Positions 51,802 through 61,462 are shown, counted from the first letter of the stretch. The stretch: DNA of 64,000 bases from Zavarzinella sp. (GCA_041399155.1 JAWKTI010000001.1:744001-808000), one strand, 5' to 3'. Notes: generated by a model not told the origin, from the sequence alone. A program made the numbers and translations.

Positions 51802-52203
51802 TTACTTGAACTTGATCACGAGGTCGGTTTTCGCGCTGTCGATTGTTACTTCCACATCGGAATCGCCATCCTCACTGCTCTGATACTTCACATGAAGCAG
51901 TTTTGCCAGCGGTTTATGTTCCGTGGTTTTGAACTGCACATATGCCAAATACTTACCTGGTACCACTTTGTTTTCACCAGTCTGGTTTGACAGGGTAAAG
52001 TTACCAGAAGCATCAATATTGCCGCTGGCACCGTGCACACCACCGACAGGACGTAAAATCAGCGTTCCCCCTTTCAGAGGCTGGCCGTTGGCAAGAAATA
52101 CTTTGCCACTAACCTCAACGCCATCTTCCTTGGAAACTGAGGGTTTATCACCACAGCCAATGAGAGAAACAATTACAAAACAAATCAAGATTCGTGGGAT
52201 CAT
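51802..52203 (-). CDS. lipoprotein with carboxypeptidase-regulatory-like domain
   Basis: 133 aa from ATG 52203 (MIPRILICFVIVSLIGCGDK), a clear lipoprotein signal with lipobox LIGC. The rest (VEVSGKVFLANGQPLKGGTL, LRPVGGVHGASGNIDASGNF, VPGKYLAYVQFK) is the compact beta-sandwich commonly encoded directly after DUF1559 genes in planctomycetes. It lies 66 bp downstream of the DUF1559 gene on the same strand and is probably cotranscribed. Confidence 0.85.
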   Translation of the reverse strand: MIPRILICFVIVSLIGCGDKPSVSKEDGVEVSGKVFLANGQPLKGGTLILRPVGGVHGASGNIDASGNFTLSNQTGENKVVPGKYLAYVQFKTTEHKPLAKLLHVKYQSSEDGDSDVEVTIDSAKTDLVIKFK

Positions 52204-52269
52204 TGGGTAATTTTCTGCTTTGTTTTCAACGAAAATGTTTGATGCCGAGTAGTGAAAATAGATCAACAA

Positions 52270-53220
52270 TTAGTTGATGTCGTTACCCAGCAGGTCACCT
52301 GCTTTGGCAGTGACTAATGCTGCAAACGTGGCATGGCTGATGCTGGAACGCAGAAAACGAACCGAACCATCAGCGAGGCAGACATTCATTCCACCCGTGT
52401 GGAACGAATACGGCTCACTGTCGTTGTTGCAACTCATGATGCAACGACCGGTGCCGGAGCTACCGTTGATGGCACCAGTCACCTGATCGGTCCCATCCAT
52501 GGAGCCTGCACCACCATCGGGATCAGACCAGCCAAATCCTTCCGGACGTGGGAGAATCGTGCCTTGGTCACGACCAAGTAAAAACCAGTTGGGTCGAGCG
52601 GCGGATTCCATGAACATCACCGTGTTGCTGCTGCCATCGGTAATTCCCGTAATAGTCGTTTGAGTGTTTGAATTCAACGCACCATCGTGGTCAGCGGTGC
52701 CTGCAGGATTGGTCAGGCCGTTTGCAGTGTAAAACCGATGACGCAGGCGGTGCATTACAATGTAATCGCTTGGGCCCATGACATTACCATCAACTGCGGA
52801 GCCACTACCAGCAGCAGCCCGACGATTGTTGCCTGCTGGGGAAGAAGGGCAAACGAAGGTGGGGATCACGGTGCGGCCAGCAACTACGTTGTTGCCCACA
52901 TTCCAGGCGATGTTTTTGTCGTATAAATTGGCCAGGTTGCCCTGTTCAATGTAATCTAGTACCACCACGGTCCAACTCATCCGGTTGCCAGCCAGGTCAT
53001 ACGGACGCGACAGGGGCAGAGTGCCATAAGTGCTCTCATAATTGTGCATCGAAAGACCACATTGCTTCAAATTGTTGCTGCACTTGGCCCGGTTCGCAGC
53101 TTCGCGAACTTTCTGCACTGCGGGCAGCAGCAGACCGATCAAAATGGCGATGATGGCTATAACCACCAACAGTTCAATCAGTGTAAAACCACGACGCACG
53201 ACAAATCGTGAGGAACTCAT
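52270..53220 (-). CDS. DUF1559 family prepilin-like protein
   Basis: 316 aa. N-terminus VRRGFTLIELLVVIAIIAIL is a type IV pilin-like signal with cleavage after Gly, followed by the DUF1559 region (AVQKVREAANRAKCSNNLKQ CGLSMHNYES) and the C-terminal HTGGMNVCLADGSVRFL box. These proteins occur in large families almost only in Planctomycetes/Verrucomicrobia-type bacteria and are probably pseudopilins of a secretion or surface system. Confidence 0.97.
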   Translation of the reverse strand: MSSSRFVVRRGFTLIELLVVIAIIAILIGLLLPAVQKVREAANRAKCSNNLKQCGLSMHNYESTYGTLPLSRPYDLAGNRMSWTVVVLDYIEQGNLANLYDKNIAWNVGNNVVAGRTVIPTFVCPSSPAGNNRRAAAGSGSAVDGNVMGPSDYIVMHRLRHRFYTANGLTNPAGTADHDGALNSNTQTTITGITDGSSNTVMFMESAARPNWFLLGRDQGTILPRPEGFGWSDPDGGAGSMDGTDQVTGAINGSSGTGRCIMSCNNDSEPYSFHTGGMNVCLADGSVRFLRSSISHATFAALVTAKAGDLLGNDIN

Positions 53221-53345
53221 CCACTTCTCCGAAAATATGAGAAAACCATGAACAGCGTGATGCTGAAAAAACTATACTAGTTCTGCGAAGTGGGGCCAAA
53301 GTGAAGATTTGATTAAGATATCATGAAGATATGACGTTTGTCCGA

Positions 53346-54515
53346 TTACTTCGCTATGCGAAAACGTGCGGTCAGCGGAAAGTGGTCGCTGAAACCCCGT
53401 TCGCCAGTATGTTTATCACCACCAAAGCGAAAAGGTTCCTGTTTTTTGCCAAAACGCATCTCGGGTGGGGCGAAGATGTTCGCACTGTTGGGTACCAGTT
53501 GCCAGCCTTTTCCATCCAACAGGCCACGGCTGACACAGATATGGTCGAAAATGGCCCAGTTTCCACGGCCATAGACCGTTCCGGACGGGTCCCCATTCCA
53601 ATCGGCGAATAATGCCAGCAAACGGGGTTCCCGCAACGAATCCCGCACCGTATCGGTGCTGCGGGAAACCTTCAGACCCTGCTGCAGGCTGGCATCGTTA
53701 AATTCGTCGTTAAAGTCTCCACAGACAATGACTTCCGCATCAGGATTCGCTGTCAGAATTGCCCGCAGACGACCATAACAGTCGTTGGCGTAACTCATTC
53801 TCCGGCTGCCATCCTCATCTTTATCGGTCACTCGGCTGGTCCAATGACCAGATAAGATCACCAGTTCCTGCCCATCTGCCTGGAAATGGCCTTCCAGCAC
53901 CCTCCCATTGGTGCGTGCCCCGAAGGTGCGTGTTCGGTCGCCCAACGCTGGAATCCGGCTCAGGTAACCTGGGGCAAAAAATCGCCCCCCACGGTCACCC
54001 AGAAAGACCACATGGGTGTATTGCTGGTCTGCCCTGCCGGCACTGCGAAGTTTAGCATTCATCGCATCTTTGACCGCTTCCATGCACCGAATGCTTTCCA
54101 CTTCGATCAAACAGGCAATGTCCGGGCCACTTCCCTCATTGATTTTTAATAATCCCTCTGCCACGCGGTTCACTTTGGTGCGGAACATGTCTGGATTTGC
54201 AGCAAACCAGTTTTCGCTGTCATCGTGCACCTTGGGATCATCCTGATCATCGTACAAGTTTTCGACATTCCAGACGGCCAGCGTCATTTCCCCCACCTGT
54301 GGGGCGCGGCCGGAATTGCCATTTCGCTGACCAGGTGCAGGACAGCCGGAAAGACTGACCACCAACACCACCACAATAATGATGAGGACCAACCCAAAGA
54401 GTGGTGCACGGTATTTCATCGGCAGGCTACTGATCAACCGCATGCCTGTGCGATAAAGCATCTGGTAAATCGGGCCGTTCGATCGCCTTCGCATGGTGGG
54501 TTTCCTACCTTGCAT
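53346..54515 (-). CDS. endonuclease/exonuclease/phosphatase-family protein, membrane anchored
   Basis: 389 aa. A membrane helix at about 34-56 (APLFGLVLIIIVVVLVVSLS) ends in GCP and could be a lipoprotein signal if a later start (Met 33) is used. The EEP fold motifs are TLAVWNVENLYDD (Asn), DIACLIEVES (catalytic Glu), LSGHWTSR (His), VIVCGDFNDEFND (GDFND) and GFSDHFPLTARF (SDHxP). All catalytic residues are present. Likely an extracytoplasmic nuclease or phosphodiesterase. It is convergent with no immediate partner. Confidence 0.88.
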   Translation of the reverse strand: MQGRKPTMRRRSNGPIYQMLYRTGMRLISSLPMKYRAPLFGLVLIIIVVVLVVSLSGCPAPGQRNGNSGRAPQVGEMTLAVWNVENLYDDQDDPKVHDDSENWFAANPDMFRTKVNRVAEGLLKINEGSGPDIACLIEVESIRCMEAVKDAMNAKLRSAGRADQQYTHVVFLGDRGGRFFAPGYLSRIPALGDRTRTFGARTNGRVLEGHFQADGQELVILSGHWTSRVTDKDEDGSRRMSYANDCYGRLRAILTANPDAEVIVCGDFNDEFNDASLQQGLKVSRSTDTVRDSLREPRLLALFADWNGDPSGTVYGRGNWAIFDHICVSRGLLDGKGWQLVPNSANIFAPPEMRFGKKQEPFRFGGDKHTGERGFSDHFPLTARFRIAK

Positions 54516-54654
54516 GTTCTTCCTGGTCAGCAGGTGAAATCCTGCCTCATTTTGTAAATTTTCTATTTATCGGAATGTTTGCACACCTTACAATAATTTA
54601 TCGTGTACTGAAGTTGACTTTGTTCAGGAATTTCACCACCAATTCAGAAACGGC

Positions 54655-55944
54655 ATGGACCCACTTCCCCAACGGATGGTCGAAACGGATGTGGCACTAC
54701 AGGAGTGCTGCGACGATATTCTACAGGCTCGTCTGGTGGGGTTTGATATTGAATTTATCAGTGAAAATACCTTTACACCCGACCTCTGCCTGATTCAGTT
54801 AGCCACCCACAACGCGTTATATATTGTTGATCCCCTGTCGAAAAAGATTGGAGGACTCAAACAACTATACGAATTATTGGTGGGGCCGGAACGCACCGTC
54901 ATTGTGCATTCGGGTCGCGAAGAGGTGCGGATGCTGATGGAGCACCACGGGGATTTTCCCACCAATCTGTTTGATACTCAGGTGGCAGCAGGCTTTGTGG
55001 GGCATCGGTTTCCATCCGGCTACAAAACGCTGGTGGGTGACATCGTCAAACGAAAAATTTCTAAAAATGAAACGCTGACCCACTGGGATCGTCGCCCGTT
55101 GACCGAAAATCAACTGGCCTATGCCTTTAATGATGTGCGTTTTTTAATCCCGCTTTATGAAAAATTGTCCCACCAACTGGAGGAATTGGGACGCACAGAG
55201 TGGGCGGTTGAAGAAGTGGCCAACCGCACCAAATACCACACGGAAGACCGAATTGAATCGGAACGGTGGCGAAGACTTCGGGGTGTTGGGGACCTCAGCC
55301 AGCGTTCGCTGGCAATTCTGCGTGATTTGTTCAACTGGCGGGAAAATCAGGCAAATACCGAAAATATTGTGGTCCGCAGGATCATGGGCGATGATCAGTT
55401 GGTGGATATTGCCCGTAAAAGCCCCACGCGGTTCAACCAGATTTCAGAAATCCGTGGGGTCAATCGACGTTATACGTCCGAAATCTTTGCCGTGGTGACA
55501 AAAGCACGCGAATTACCCAACGATGAGCTGCCGGCACCACTGGAAAAGCGCAATGATAACGATGCCGTGATCACCATTTCTCAGGTTGCATACAATTTTC
55601 TGGACGACTGGTGCAGTAACCACCGCTTATCGATCAACCTGACAGCGACGGTGCCTGATATTCGCCTTGCCGTACGAGCGATGGCGGGCAAAAAAGAACT
55701 CCCACCCACTAATATCTTCAGCAGTGGGTGGCGAAACAACATCGTCTGGCCAGTGCTGGAAGCCTTTATTACCGGCAAAAAAGCCATTCGGGTGGCACGC
55801 TATTCCGGCAAGCACCCATTTGATTTCTATGATTGTGAAGATTTAACGAATCAACAAAAAAGCCTGCTGGAAAGCCAGCAAGCCAACGTAGATCAGGATG
55901 AAAACGCAGAACAAAGCAGCCTTGAAGAGCCTTCGGAAGATTAG
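54655..55944 (+). CDS. rnd: ribonuclease D-type exoribonuclease
   Basis: 429 aa. DEDDy exonuclease: Exo I LVGFDIEFIS (DxE), Exo II around VIVHSGREEVRMLMEHHGDF with NLFDTQVAAGFVG, and Exo III AYAFNDVRFLIPLY (YxxxD). The HRDC region is at about 205-290 and a second HRDC-like region at about 310-390. It trims tRNA and other RNA 3' ends. The start codon is weakly supported: ATG 54655 gives DPLPQRMVETD, and the Met at residue 8 is an alternative. The 3' end overlaps the convergent peroxiredoxin gene by 4 bp. Confidence 0.9.
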   Translation: MDPLPQRMVETDVALQECCDDILQARLVGFDIEFISENTFTPDLCLIQLATHNALYIVDPLSKKIGGLKQLYELLVGPERTVIVHSGREEVRMLMEHHGDFPTNLFDTQVAAGFVGHRFPSGYKTLVGDIVKRKISKNETLTHWDRRPLTENQLAYAFNDVRFLIPLYEKLSHQLEELGRTEWAVEEVANRTKYHTEDRIESERWRRLRGVGDLSQRSLAILRDLFNWRENQANTENIVVRRIMGDDQLVDIARKSPTRFNQISEIRGVNRRYTSEIFAVVTKARELPNDELPAPLEKRNDNDAVITISQVAYNFLDDWCSNHRLSINLTATVPDIRLAVRAMAGKKELPPTNIFSSGWRNNIVWPVLEAFITGKKAIRVARYSGKHPFDFYDCEDLTNQQKSLLESQQANVDQDENAEQSSLEEPSED

Positions 55945-56522
55945 TGGGATTTCATGTAGGTTTTCAGGCCTTCTTCAGTGGGCTTCATCGCACTGGCACC
56001 TGGTTTCCAGTTAGCGGGGCACACTTCACCGTGCTGTTCAAAGAATTGCAGAGCATCCAGCAGACGAATCGCTTCATCAATGTTGCGGCCCAATGGCAGG
56101 TCGTTGATGACCGAATGACGGATCACGCCTTCTTTATCGATCAGGAAGGTGCCACGCAAAGCCACCCCACCTGGGAGCAGAACACCGAAATCGCTGGAAA
56201 TCTTCTTGGTCAGGTCGCTGACGAGCGGGTACTTCAGCCCACCGAGGCCACCTTCGACGCGTGGGGTGCGGATCCAGGCCAGGTGGCTGAACTTACTATC
56301 CACCGACACGCCAAGCACTTCGCAGCCGCGTTTGTGGAACTCTTCGATCTTATCGGAAAACGCAATGATTTCCGTGGGGCACACAAAGGTGAAGTCCAGC
56401 GGATAGAAAAAGACAATTACGTATTTCCCACGGTAATCCGAGAGGGAAACGGATTTGAACTCTTCATTAACAACGGCATCGGCAGTAAATTCGGGTGCAG
56501 GCTGGGTAACAAACGCGGCCAT
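55941..56522 (-). CDS. typical 2-Cys peroxiredoxin
   Basis: 193 aa from ATG 56522 (MAAFVTQPAPEFTADAVVNE), chosen because GGAG stands upstream and homologues begin here. Peroxidatic Cys in YPLDFTFVCPTEIIAFSD, resolving Cys in HGEVCPANWKPG, plus the GGLG and YF-type C-terminal residues. It reduces hydrogen peroxide and organic peroxides, normally with thioredoxin or AhpF. It lies alone, tail to tail with rnd. Confidence 0.95.
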   Translation of the reverse strand: MAAFVTQPAPEFTADAVVNEEFKSVSLSDYRGKYVIVFFYPLDFTFVCPTEIIAFSDKIEEFHKRGCEVLGVSVDSKFSHLAWIRTPRVEGGLGGLKYPLVSDLTKKISSDFGVLLPGGVALRGTFLIDKEGVIRHSVINDLPLGRNIDEAIRLLDALQFFEQHGEVCPANWKPGASAMKPTEEGLKTYMKSH

Positions 56523-56764
56523 GGAAAATTTTGCTCCGTAAAATTTGGAATCGGTTTCTATTTTTGTAGTCAGATATTGGCCGATCGAAAAAGATTCTTG
56601 GAAATCCATGATCTTGCGGAAGAAAATTGCTGTCCGGTAGATACCATTGCGGGGTAGAAGGGCACCAGCCGCAATTTCGGCCCAGAACACAATGACATTT
56701 GCACAATAGACAGAACAATAGTGTTGCCCACAATGCCATTCAGAAAGATGAAGGAGAAATGAGA

Positions 56765-57112
56765 ATGTCTAAGGCCTGGGTGCACGCAGAGTCTTCCGCC
56801 CGCAAGTGGGGTGGCAAGCCGGACGACTACATAGCCATTCACGAAAAAATGGACCAGACCAAAATGGCCCACGCCGAAGTCACCCACCGTGCGGTGTTTC
56901 ACCACGCGTTCGGCATCTATATCATGGAAGACATTTTTGGACGTACATTGACCAATTCTGATGGCAAACTGGTCCACGTTCGAGACATCGCCGAACAGCA
57001 CGTACTGGAAGATCTGGGGTTTATCCCCAGCCTGAACGATTGGCTGCGAGAAATGCCCAGCCAGCCCTGGATGGCCGGCCAGCGTAAGCAGAAAATGACG
57101 CTGGTGGATTAA
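56765..57112 (+). CDS. DUF6915-like conserved protein
   Basis: 115 aa from ATG 56765; AAGGAG lies 8 bp upstream, while the ATG at 56759 is too close to it. The sequence WVHAESSARKWGGKPDDYIA, HRAVFHHAFGIYIMEDIFG, VRDIAEQHVLEDLGFIPSLN DWL matches the family I know as DUF6915, with many conserved His and acidic residues suggesting metal binding. Function unknown. Upstream sequence is divergent from the peroxiredoxin gene, and their promoters share a 240-bp gap. Confidence 0.72.
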   Translation: MSKAWVHAESSARKWGGKPDDYIAIHEKMDQTKMAHAEVTHRAVFHHAFGIYIMEDIFGRTLTNSDGKLVHVRDIAEQHVLEDLGFIPSLNDWLREMPSQPWMAGQRKQKMTLVD

Positions 57113-57623
57113 TCTGGCAACGGCGTAAATGTTGTTGAGGTCGGTTTGCCTTCATCGCCCGATGCAACAGTAAGGGGATTTTTTGCCGTTTCTAGATAGT
57201 CAGCGTGCAAATTGACCGCCAAGACGCCACGTCGCCAAGAAGTCAAGTTTCTTCATCATTTACAGATGACAACACGAACCGGAGGTGATAGAGAGGGAAT
57301 TTGCCTGTGAGCCGACGGCATTAGCCGCGATCCCAGGATCATCCGGTCTTGCTCCCCCTTCCTTGTCTTTTTGACCTCACCCCGACTTGCTCCCCCTTCC
57401 CTGCGAGGGAAGGGGGCTGGGGGGTTAGGTTTGCTTTTCGCCGCAGCGATTCAAGGGGATTTTTTCAAAATCGACCGCAAAGCCGCGAAAAGGACGTGGG
57501 AGTAAAACGAGGCGGAAGCGAGTGCATGAAATTACTCAATGCTACTTCCAGATGCATCGTTCACTTTAGGATACCACGTTTTCCTGCGATCTGGTACGAT
57601 GATTAAATCAAACCAAGAGCCCT
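57113..57623. other. intergenic region rich in dispersed repeats
   Basis: No gene seen. It holds the inverted partner of the 29-bp repeat (57214-57242), the motif TGAGCCGACGGCATTAGCC (57307-57325), and a perfect 11-bp-stem hairpin CCCCCTTCCCT-GCG-AGGGAAGGGGG (57392-57416) preceded by a partial second copy of CTTGCTCCCCCTTCC at 57349. Confidence 0.5.
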
Positions 57624-57626
57624 GTG

Positions 57627-57962
57627 ATGAATGATGCACTACAGGTGGAATTGCTGGAACTGAATCAGGTGGTAGCCCGATTACAGATTCATCTCCGCTT
57701 CGATTATCAGGCGGGAGATACCGTCAAAGGGTTTATCTGTGGGCCGTATGCTGAAAAATCGCAGATGATCGAATTGACTTATCCACTTATCTTTCCAGAA
57801 GTTAGTGGGTCCCCAGTGGTGGGGCGTTGTACGATTACGGAACCAGTGCTTGCCACCCCCACCCGTGCGGTAAATTACCTGCTGAAAGTGGAACAATATC
57901 GCTCTGGCGAATTGCACGAAATCTGGCAGAAAATGTTGCGATTTACACTGCCAGCGAGTTGA
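57627..57962 (+). CDS. hypothetical protein
   Basis: 111 aa from ATG 57627 (a GTG one codon earlier is also possible). The sequence MNDALQVELLELNQVVARLQ, IHLRFDYQAGDTVKGFICGP is acidic and mostly beta. No signal peptide, domain or family recognised. Codon use and composition resemble neighbouring chromosomal genes. The convergent SRPBCC gene begins 13 bp beyond its stop. Confidence 0.55.
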   Translation: MNDALQVELLELNQVVARLQIHLRFDYQAGDTVKGFICGPYAEKSQMIELTYPLIFPEVSGSPVVGRCTITEPVLATPTRAVNYLLKVEQYRSGELHEIWQKMLRFTLPAS

Positions 57963-57975
57963 GTATTTCGGAATA

Positions 57976-58422
57976 TTATTCGGCTGGTGTTTCAAGTAAC
58001 TTCTTCAAATTGGCTGCAGCCGTGCGCGTCTGTTTTTTGATCCCGATACGGATCATTGGCTGAAACAGCTTCCCGAGGAACTTCTTGGGGATAATTTCAA
58101 TCGTATGAATCGTTGCAGCACCTTCCGGGACTGGGGCCACGCGCATATCGACAAACACATCAAATGCAGGATCGGTATATTTGCAGTAAAGTCGCTCGCC
58201 GGGGATTCGGTCAAGAATCTCACCAACCATTTCTTTCTGGCCAAAACCTTCCTTAAAAACGTATCGAAGCTGATCGCCCACCTGGTTGGGGCCATCACCC
58301 ACTTTGCTCAGGCTGATGCAAGGTGGCAGCCACTTGGCGGTCAGCGGCAAGTCATCAATTGCAGCAAACGCGCGTTCAGGAGAGACCGCAACCGTTTCCA
58401 CATGTTCAAATCGTACTGGCAT
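57976..58422 (-). CDS. SRPBCC (START-like) family protein
   Basis: 148 aa. MPVRFEHVETVAVSPERAFA AIDDLPLTAKWLPP followed by GDQLRYVFKEGFGQKEMVGE, ILDRIPGERLYCKYTDPAF and a C-terminal long helix (MIRIGIKKQTRTAAANLKKL). This is the polyketide-cyclase/SRPBCC helix-grip fold that binds a hydrophobic ligand. Ligand and partner unknown. Confidence 0.8.
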   Translation of the reverse strand: MPVRFEHVETVAVSPERAFAAIDDLPLTAKWLPPCISLSKVGDGPNQVGDQLRYVFKEGFGQKEMVGEILDRIPGERLYCKYTDPAFDVFVDMRVAPVPEGAATIHTIEIIPKKFLGKLFQPMIRIGIKKQTRTAAANLKKLLETPAE

Positions 58423-58974
58423 CGGGATTCCTCACAGTTCATTGATCTCGTGTGATGATACCATACTTCGCCGATCGGACAAAATGTCAGCAGGGTGGGG
58501 AGCAACCTGCGTCGAAAGAGCTGGCTGTAACGACAGTGAACTTGATTCGGCTTGATGACTTGGCAACAACTGGACGAAATAGCGTGCCTGAATGCTTGCC
58601 GGCGGGATTCGGCCAACGTGACACGCGTATTCATCGTCAGAACCCTATTGGACGCAAGTATTTGGCAGACCATAAATTACGACGGATGCGTTCGTGTTCA
58701 GGAGGCTCTCTCTCCCACCTCATCCTCTGAAAACACTGAATAAGCACCTTTGGGCAATTCCACCCTTTACCCACAGCACAAGTTACAAACCTGTTACATC
58801 CCACGGTGCAGTGGGGCAGCCAGTCTTCCGAACATTCGGCTGATTATTGGATTGATTCAGCAGAATTTTCCGTACCGCTGTGCACCAAGTGGGTAATCTG
58901 GTGTAGAATGAGGCAGTCAGGCCCACTTCTGTGTGAGAAGCCAGTCGATTGATCTGTCGGAGGATTTCCGAATC
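58423..58974. other. intergenic region, no gene seen
   Basis: 552 bp between divergent genes. A TAGAAT hexamer at about 58911 could be a -10 element for the gene starting at 58975, but no matching -35 was found. No protein-like frame, repeat or hairpin of note. Confidence 0.4.
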
Positions 58975-60945
58975 ATGTTGCTACGCACCACCTTTCTTGC
59001 CGTGTGTATCACGGTCGCACCCGCATGGGCCCAGCCTGCCAATCCCGTAAAGCAGGCAATCGACAAGGGAGCCGAATATCTGGCGGATGTTTACAAAGAA
59101 GAATTTCCAGGTTCCCACGCACTGGGCAAATCGTGTCTGGCGGGGATGGCCCTGCTGGAAAGTGGGCGTAAAGCCGATGATCCGGTGGTCGAAAATATCG
59201 CCAATTTTGTCCGCTCCAAAGCACTTTCCAACAATTCCACTTACGAAGTATCGCTGGTGATCATGTTTCTGGATCGCTTGGGAGTGAAAACAGATCTGGG
59301 ATTGATCCAGTTCATGACTCTACGGCTGCTTTCCGGTCAGAATGGCGATGGCACCTGGTCTTATAGCTGTGGGTTGCCTCTCCGTGGGAACGAAGAGGCG
59401 ATGTTAAGTGCCCAATTGGTAAATATCACACGGTTGAAGACCCCACCGACGCCGAAACAGCCTGAAAAACCCCAGCCCAAGGACCGCACCGATATTGATT
59501 TGCCCAAAACACCCGGAAAAGCCACCCCAATCAAGCCTCCTGCCAAGGTCGCTGACCCGACACCCACCGTGCCGGGCCTGATCAAGGGACTGGAAGGTTT
59601 TGCTCGACTGGTCAATCAGGGCCGCAAAGGGGGTGGTTTTGGCGACCATTCCAATACCCAGTTTGCCACCGTGGGCTGCTGGTGCGGTCGGCGACATGGA
59701 GTGGATGTCACTGTGGCGATGGAATTACTGGATAAACATTACCGTTCCTGCCAGAGTGATGATGGTGGCTGGAACTATTCCAGTGTGCTGGGTAGTGGCG
59801 GGCGGTCGACGCCCGCAATGACCTGTGCCGGGCTGATTGCTTTGGCGATGGCCCACGGAAATCGTGAGGCAAAAATGAAGGCACGGCCACTGGCACCCAA
59901 GCCAATTGCCGAACCGGTTGAGAAAGAGCCAGCAAAAGAAGAAATAAACGATGTTGCCCTGGATGCCGGCCTGAAGTGCCTTGGAAAATTCCTCGCCGAC
60001 GAACAGGGTGATGGCCAGAAAAAACGCAAGCAACTTGCCACCAATATGTACTTCATGTGGTCGCTGGAACGCACCGGTATGATGTACGGCCTGCAGACCA
60101 TCGGCAAGATTGACTGGTATTTGTGGGGGCTGGATACGATTCTTGATACCCAATCACCGAATGGCAGTTGGGAAATGGGTGGTTACCACGGTGCTGAACC
60201 AATCATTAATACCTCGTTTGCGATTCTCTTTCTCAGTCGGGCGAATCTGGCAGAAGACCTGACCGCCAGCCTGAAGGGGAAAGTACGCGATCCGGGGATT
60301 GCCCGCCTTGTCGGTGGGGATATTTCCAAGTTTACTCCCGGCACCAAGCCAATGGATAACAACGTGGTCGCACCCAAAGAGCCCACCCCGATGCCGATGG
60401 TGCCTGGTTCTGGCAATCCGCCGAAAACTACCCCGGGAACCACCCCACCTGTGGTACCGGTGGTGCCTGCCAGTGAATTTGAAACTAAAGTAGCCGCACT
60501 GCAAAAACAGTTTGATGCTTCCAGCGACGATGACAAACAGGAAGTATTAAAGCTTCTGGAAACCAGCCGAGGCGGGGAACATACCGAGGCACTGGCACGC
60601 CTGGCACGTGGCAATTCGGGCGATCTCCAGCAGCAGATCCGCCACGCACTGGCAAAACGCCTGACACGGATGAACCGGGCCACCCTTCGTGAGATGCTTC
60701 GGGACCGCGATGAGGAAGTCCGCTCCGCAGCGGCACTGGCAACCGCAGGCAAAATGGAATCGAGCCTGGTGCCAGATCTGATCCGCTTACTGGCCGATAC
60801 AGAACCGTACGTGGTTCAGGCAGGACGCACCGCCCTGCGAACCCTGGCAAAGGTGGATCATGGCCCACCGGAAAACCCATCACCTGCAGAGAAAACCAAG
60901 GCGGTACTGGCCTGGCAGCAATGGTGGCAGGCAAATAATCGCTGA
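58975..60945 (+). CDS. secreted terpenoid-cyclase-fold protein with HEAT repeats
   Basis: 656 aa from ATG 58975 (MLLRTTFLAVCITVAPAWAQ, signal peptide cut after AWAQ); CGGAGG lies upstream. Two blocks of alpha/alpha-toroid repeats with QxxDGGW-type motifs: LSGQNGDGTWSYSCGLPL near 125 and SCQSDDGGWNYSSVLGSGG near 258, then SPNGSWEMGGYHG near 395. A Pro-rich linker (about 145-195 and 470-500) separates them from C-terminal HEAT-like repeats (LREMLRDRDEEVRSAAALAT, LVPDLIRLLADTEPYVVQAG). The fold is shared with squalene cyclases, but no DxDD acid is visible, so it is probably a binding scaffold. Common in planctomycetes. Confidence 0.85.
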   Translation: MLLRTTFLAVCITVAPAWAQPANPVKQAIDKGAEYLADVYKEEFPGSHALGKSCLAGMALLESGRKADDPVVENIANFVRSKALSNNSTYEVSLVIMFLDRLGVKTDLGLIQFMTLRLLSGQNGDGTWSYSCGLPLRGNEEAMLSAQLVNITRLKTPPTPKQPEKPQPKDRTDIDLPKTPGKATPIKPPAKVADPTPTVPGLIKGLEGFARLVNQGRKGGGFGDHSNTQFATVGCWCGRRHGVDVTVAMELLDKHYRSCQSDDGGWNYSSVLGSGGRSTPAMTCAGLIALAMAHGNREAKMKARPLAPKPIAEPVEKEPAKEEINDVALDAGLKCLGKFLADEQGDGQKKRKQLATNMYFMWSLERTGMMYGLQTIGKIDWYLWGLDTILDTQSPNGSWEMGGYHGAEPIINTSFAILFLSRANLAEDLTASLKGKVRDPGIARLVGGDISKFTPGTKPMDNNVVAPKEPTPMPMVPGSGNPPKTTPGTTPPVVPVVPASEFETKVAALQKQFDASSDDDKQEVLKLLETSRGGEHTEALARLARGNSGDLQQQIRHALAKRLTRMNRATLREMLRDRDEEVRSAAALATAGKMESSLVPDLIRLLADTEPYVVQAGRTALRTLAKVDHGPPENPSPAEKTKAVLAWQQWWQANNR

Positions 60946-60980
60946 TTTCTCAATTCTTGAACGCCCAAAGAAATATCAAC

Positions 60981-61008
60981 CGTCATTCCCGCGAAGGCGG
61001 GAATCCAG
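60981..61008. repeat. REP-type palindrome
   Basis: GTCATTCCCGCGAAGGCGGG AATCCAGG, opposite orientation to most copies. It follows the toroid gene by 36 bp and could act in transcript termination. Confidence 0.75.
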
Positions 61009-61105
61009 GGCAATCAACTCGAATTCAAATCGTATTGACTGTTTTGTGAGCCAATGTCGTTCGCCGAGCGGTTGGTGTTGGACCTAGTGACCTTATTATG
61101 AAAAT

Positions 61106-61462
61106 CTATTCATGAACAATTGACCCACCGAAGCCACTGATCAGCAGGCCAGTGGGCACCATCGGCTTTGCAGCAGGCATTTCCGGTGGCACTTCCAGCA
61201 GGGAATCACGCAGATAAATCACATCCTGATGCCGATCCGGACCATCCGGTGCGGGCAGGTATGCCTTCGACAGATCGATATTTTCTTCCCCCACGTGGGC
61301 AGCAATGGGTTGGGATTTTGGCACCGTAATCGGCGGAACATCTTTTGCAGCAGTCACTTGCGACGATTCTGTTTGTAGTGGCTGTTGCCAGTTCATCATG
61401 AGAATGGTAATCGCCAACAGCACCCCTGCGATTCCCAGGCCCAGCAGGATTCGCTCTATCAT
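61106..61462 (-). CDS. hypothetical membrane-anchored protein
   Basis: 118 aa from ATG 61462 (GGAGG 8 bp upstream). N-terminal membrane helix IERILLGLGIAGVLLAITIL followed by a soluble region of about 90 residues without recognised domain, including NIDLSKAYLPAPDGPDRHQD, VIYLRDSLLEVPPEM and PTGLLISGFGGSIVHE. Probably periplasmic or surface-facing. The open frame further upstream to 61651 is unlikely because it is Trp- and Ile-rich and lacks a ribosome site. Confidence 0.55.
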   Translation of the reverse strand: MIERILLGLGIAGVLLAITILMMNWQQPLQTESSQVTAAKDVPPITVPKSQPIAAHVGEENIDLSKAYLPAPDGPDRHQDVIYLRDSLLEVPPEMPAAKPMVPTGLLISGFGGSIVHE

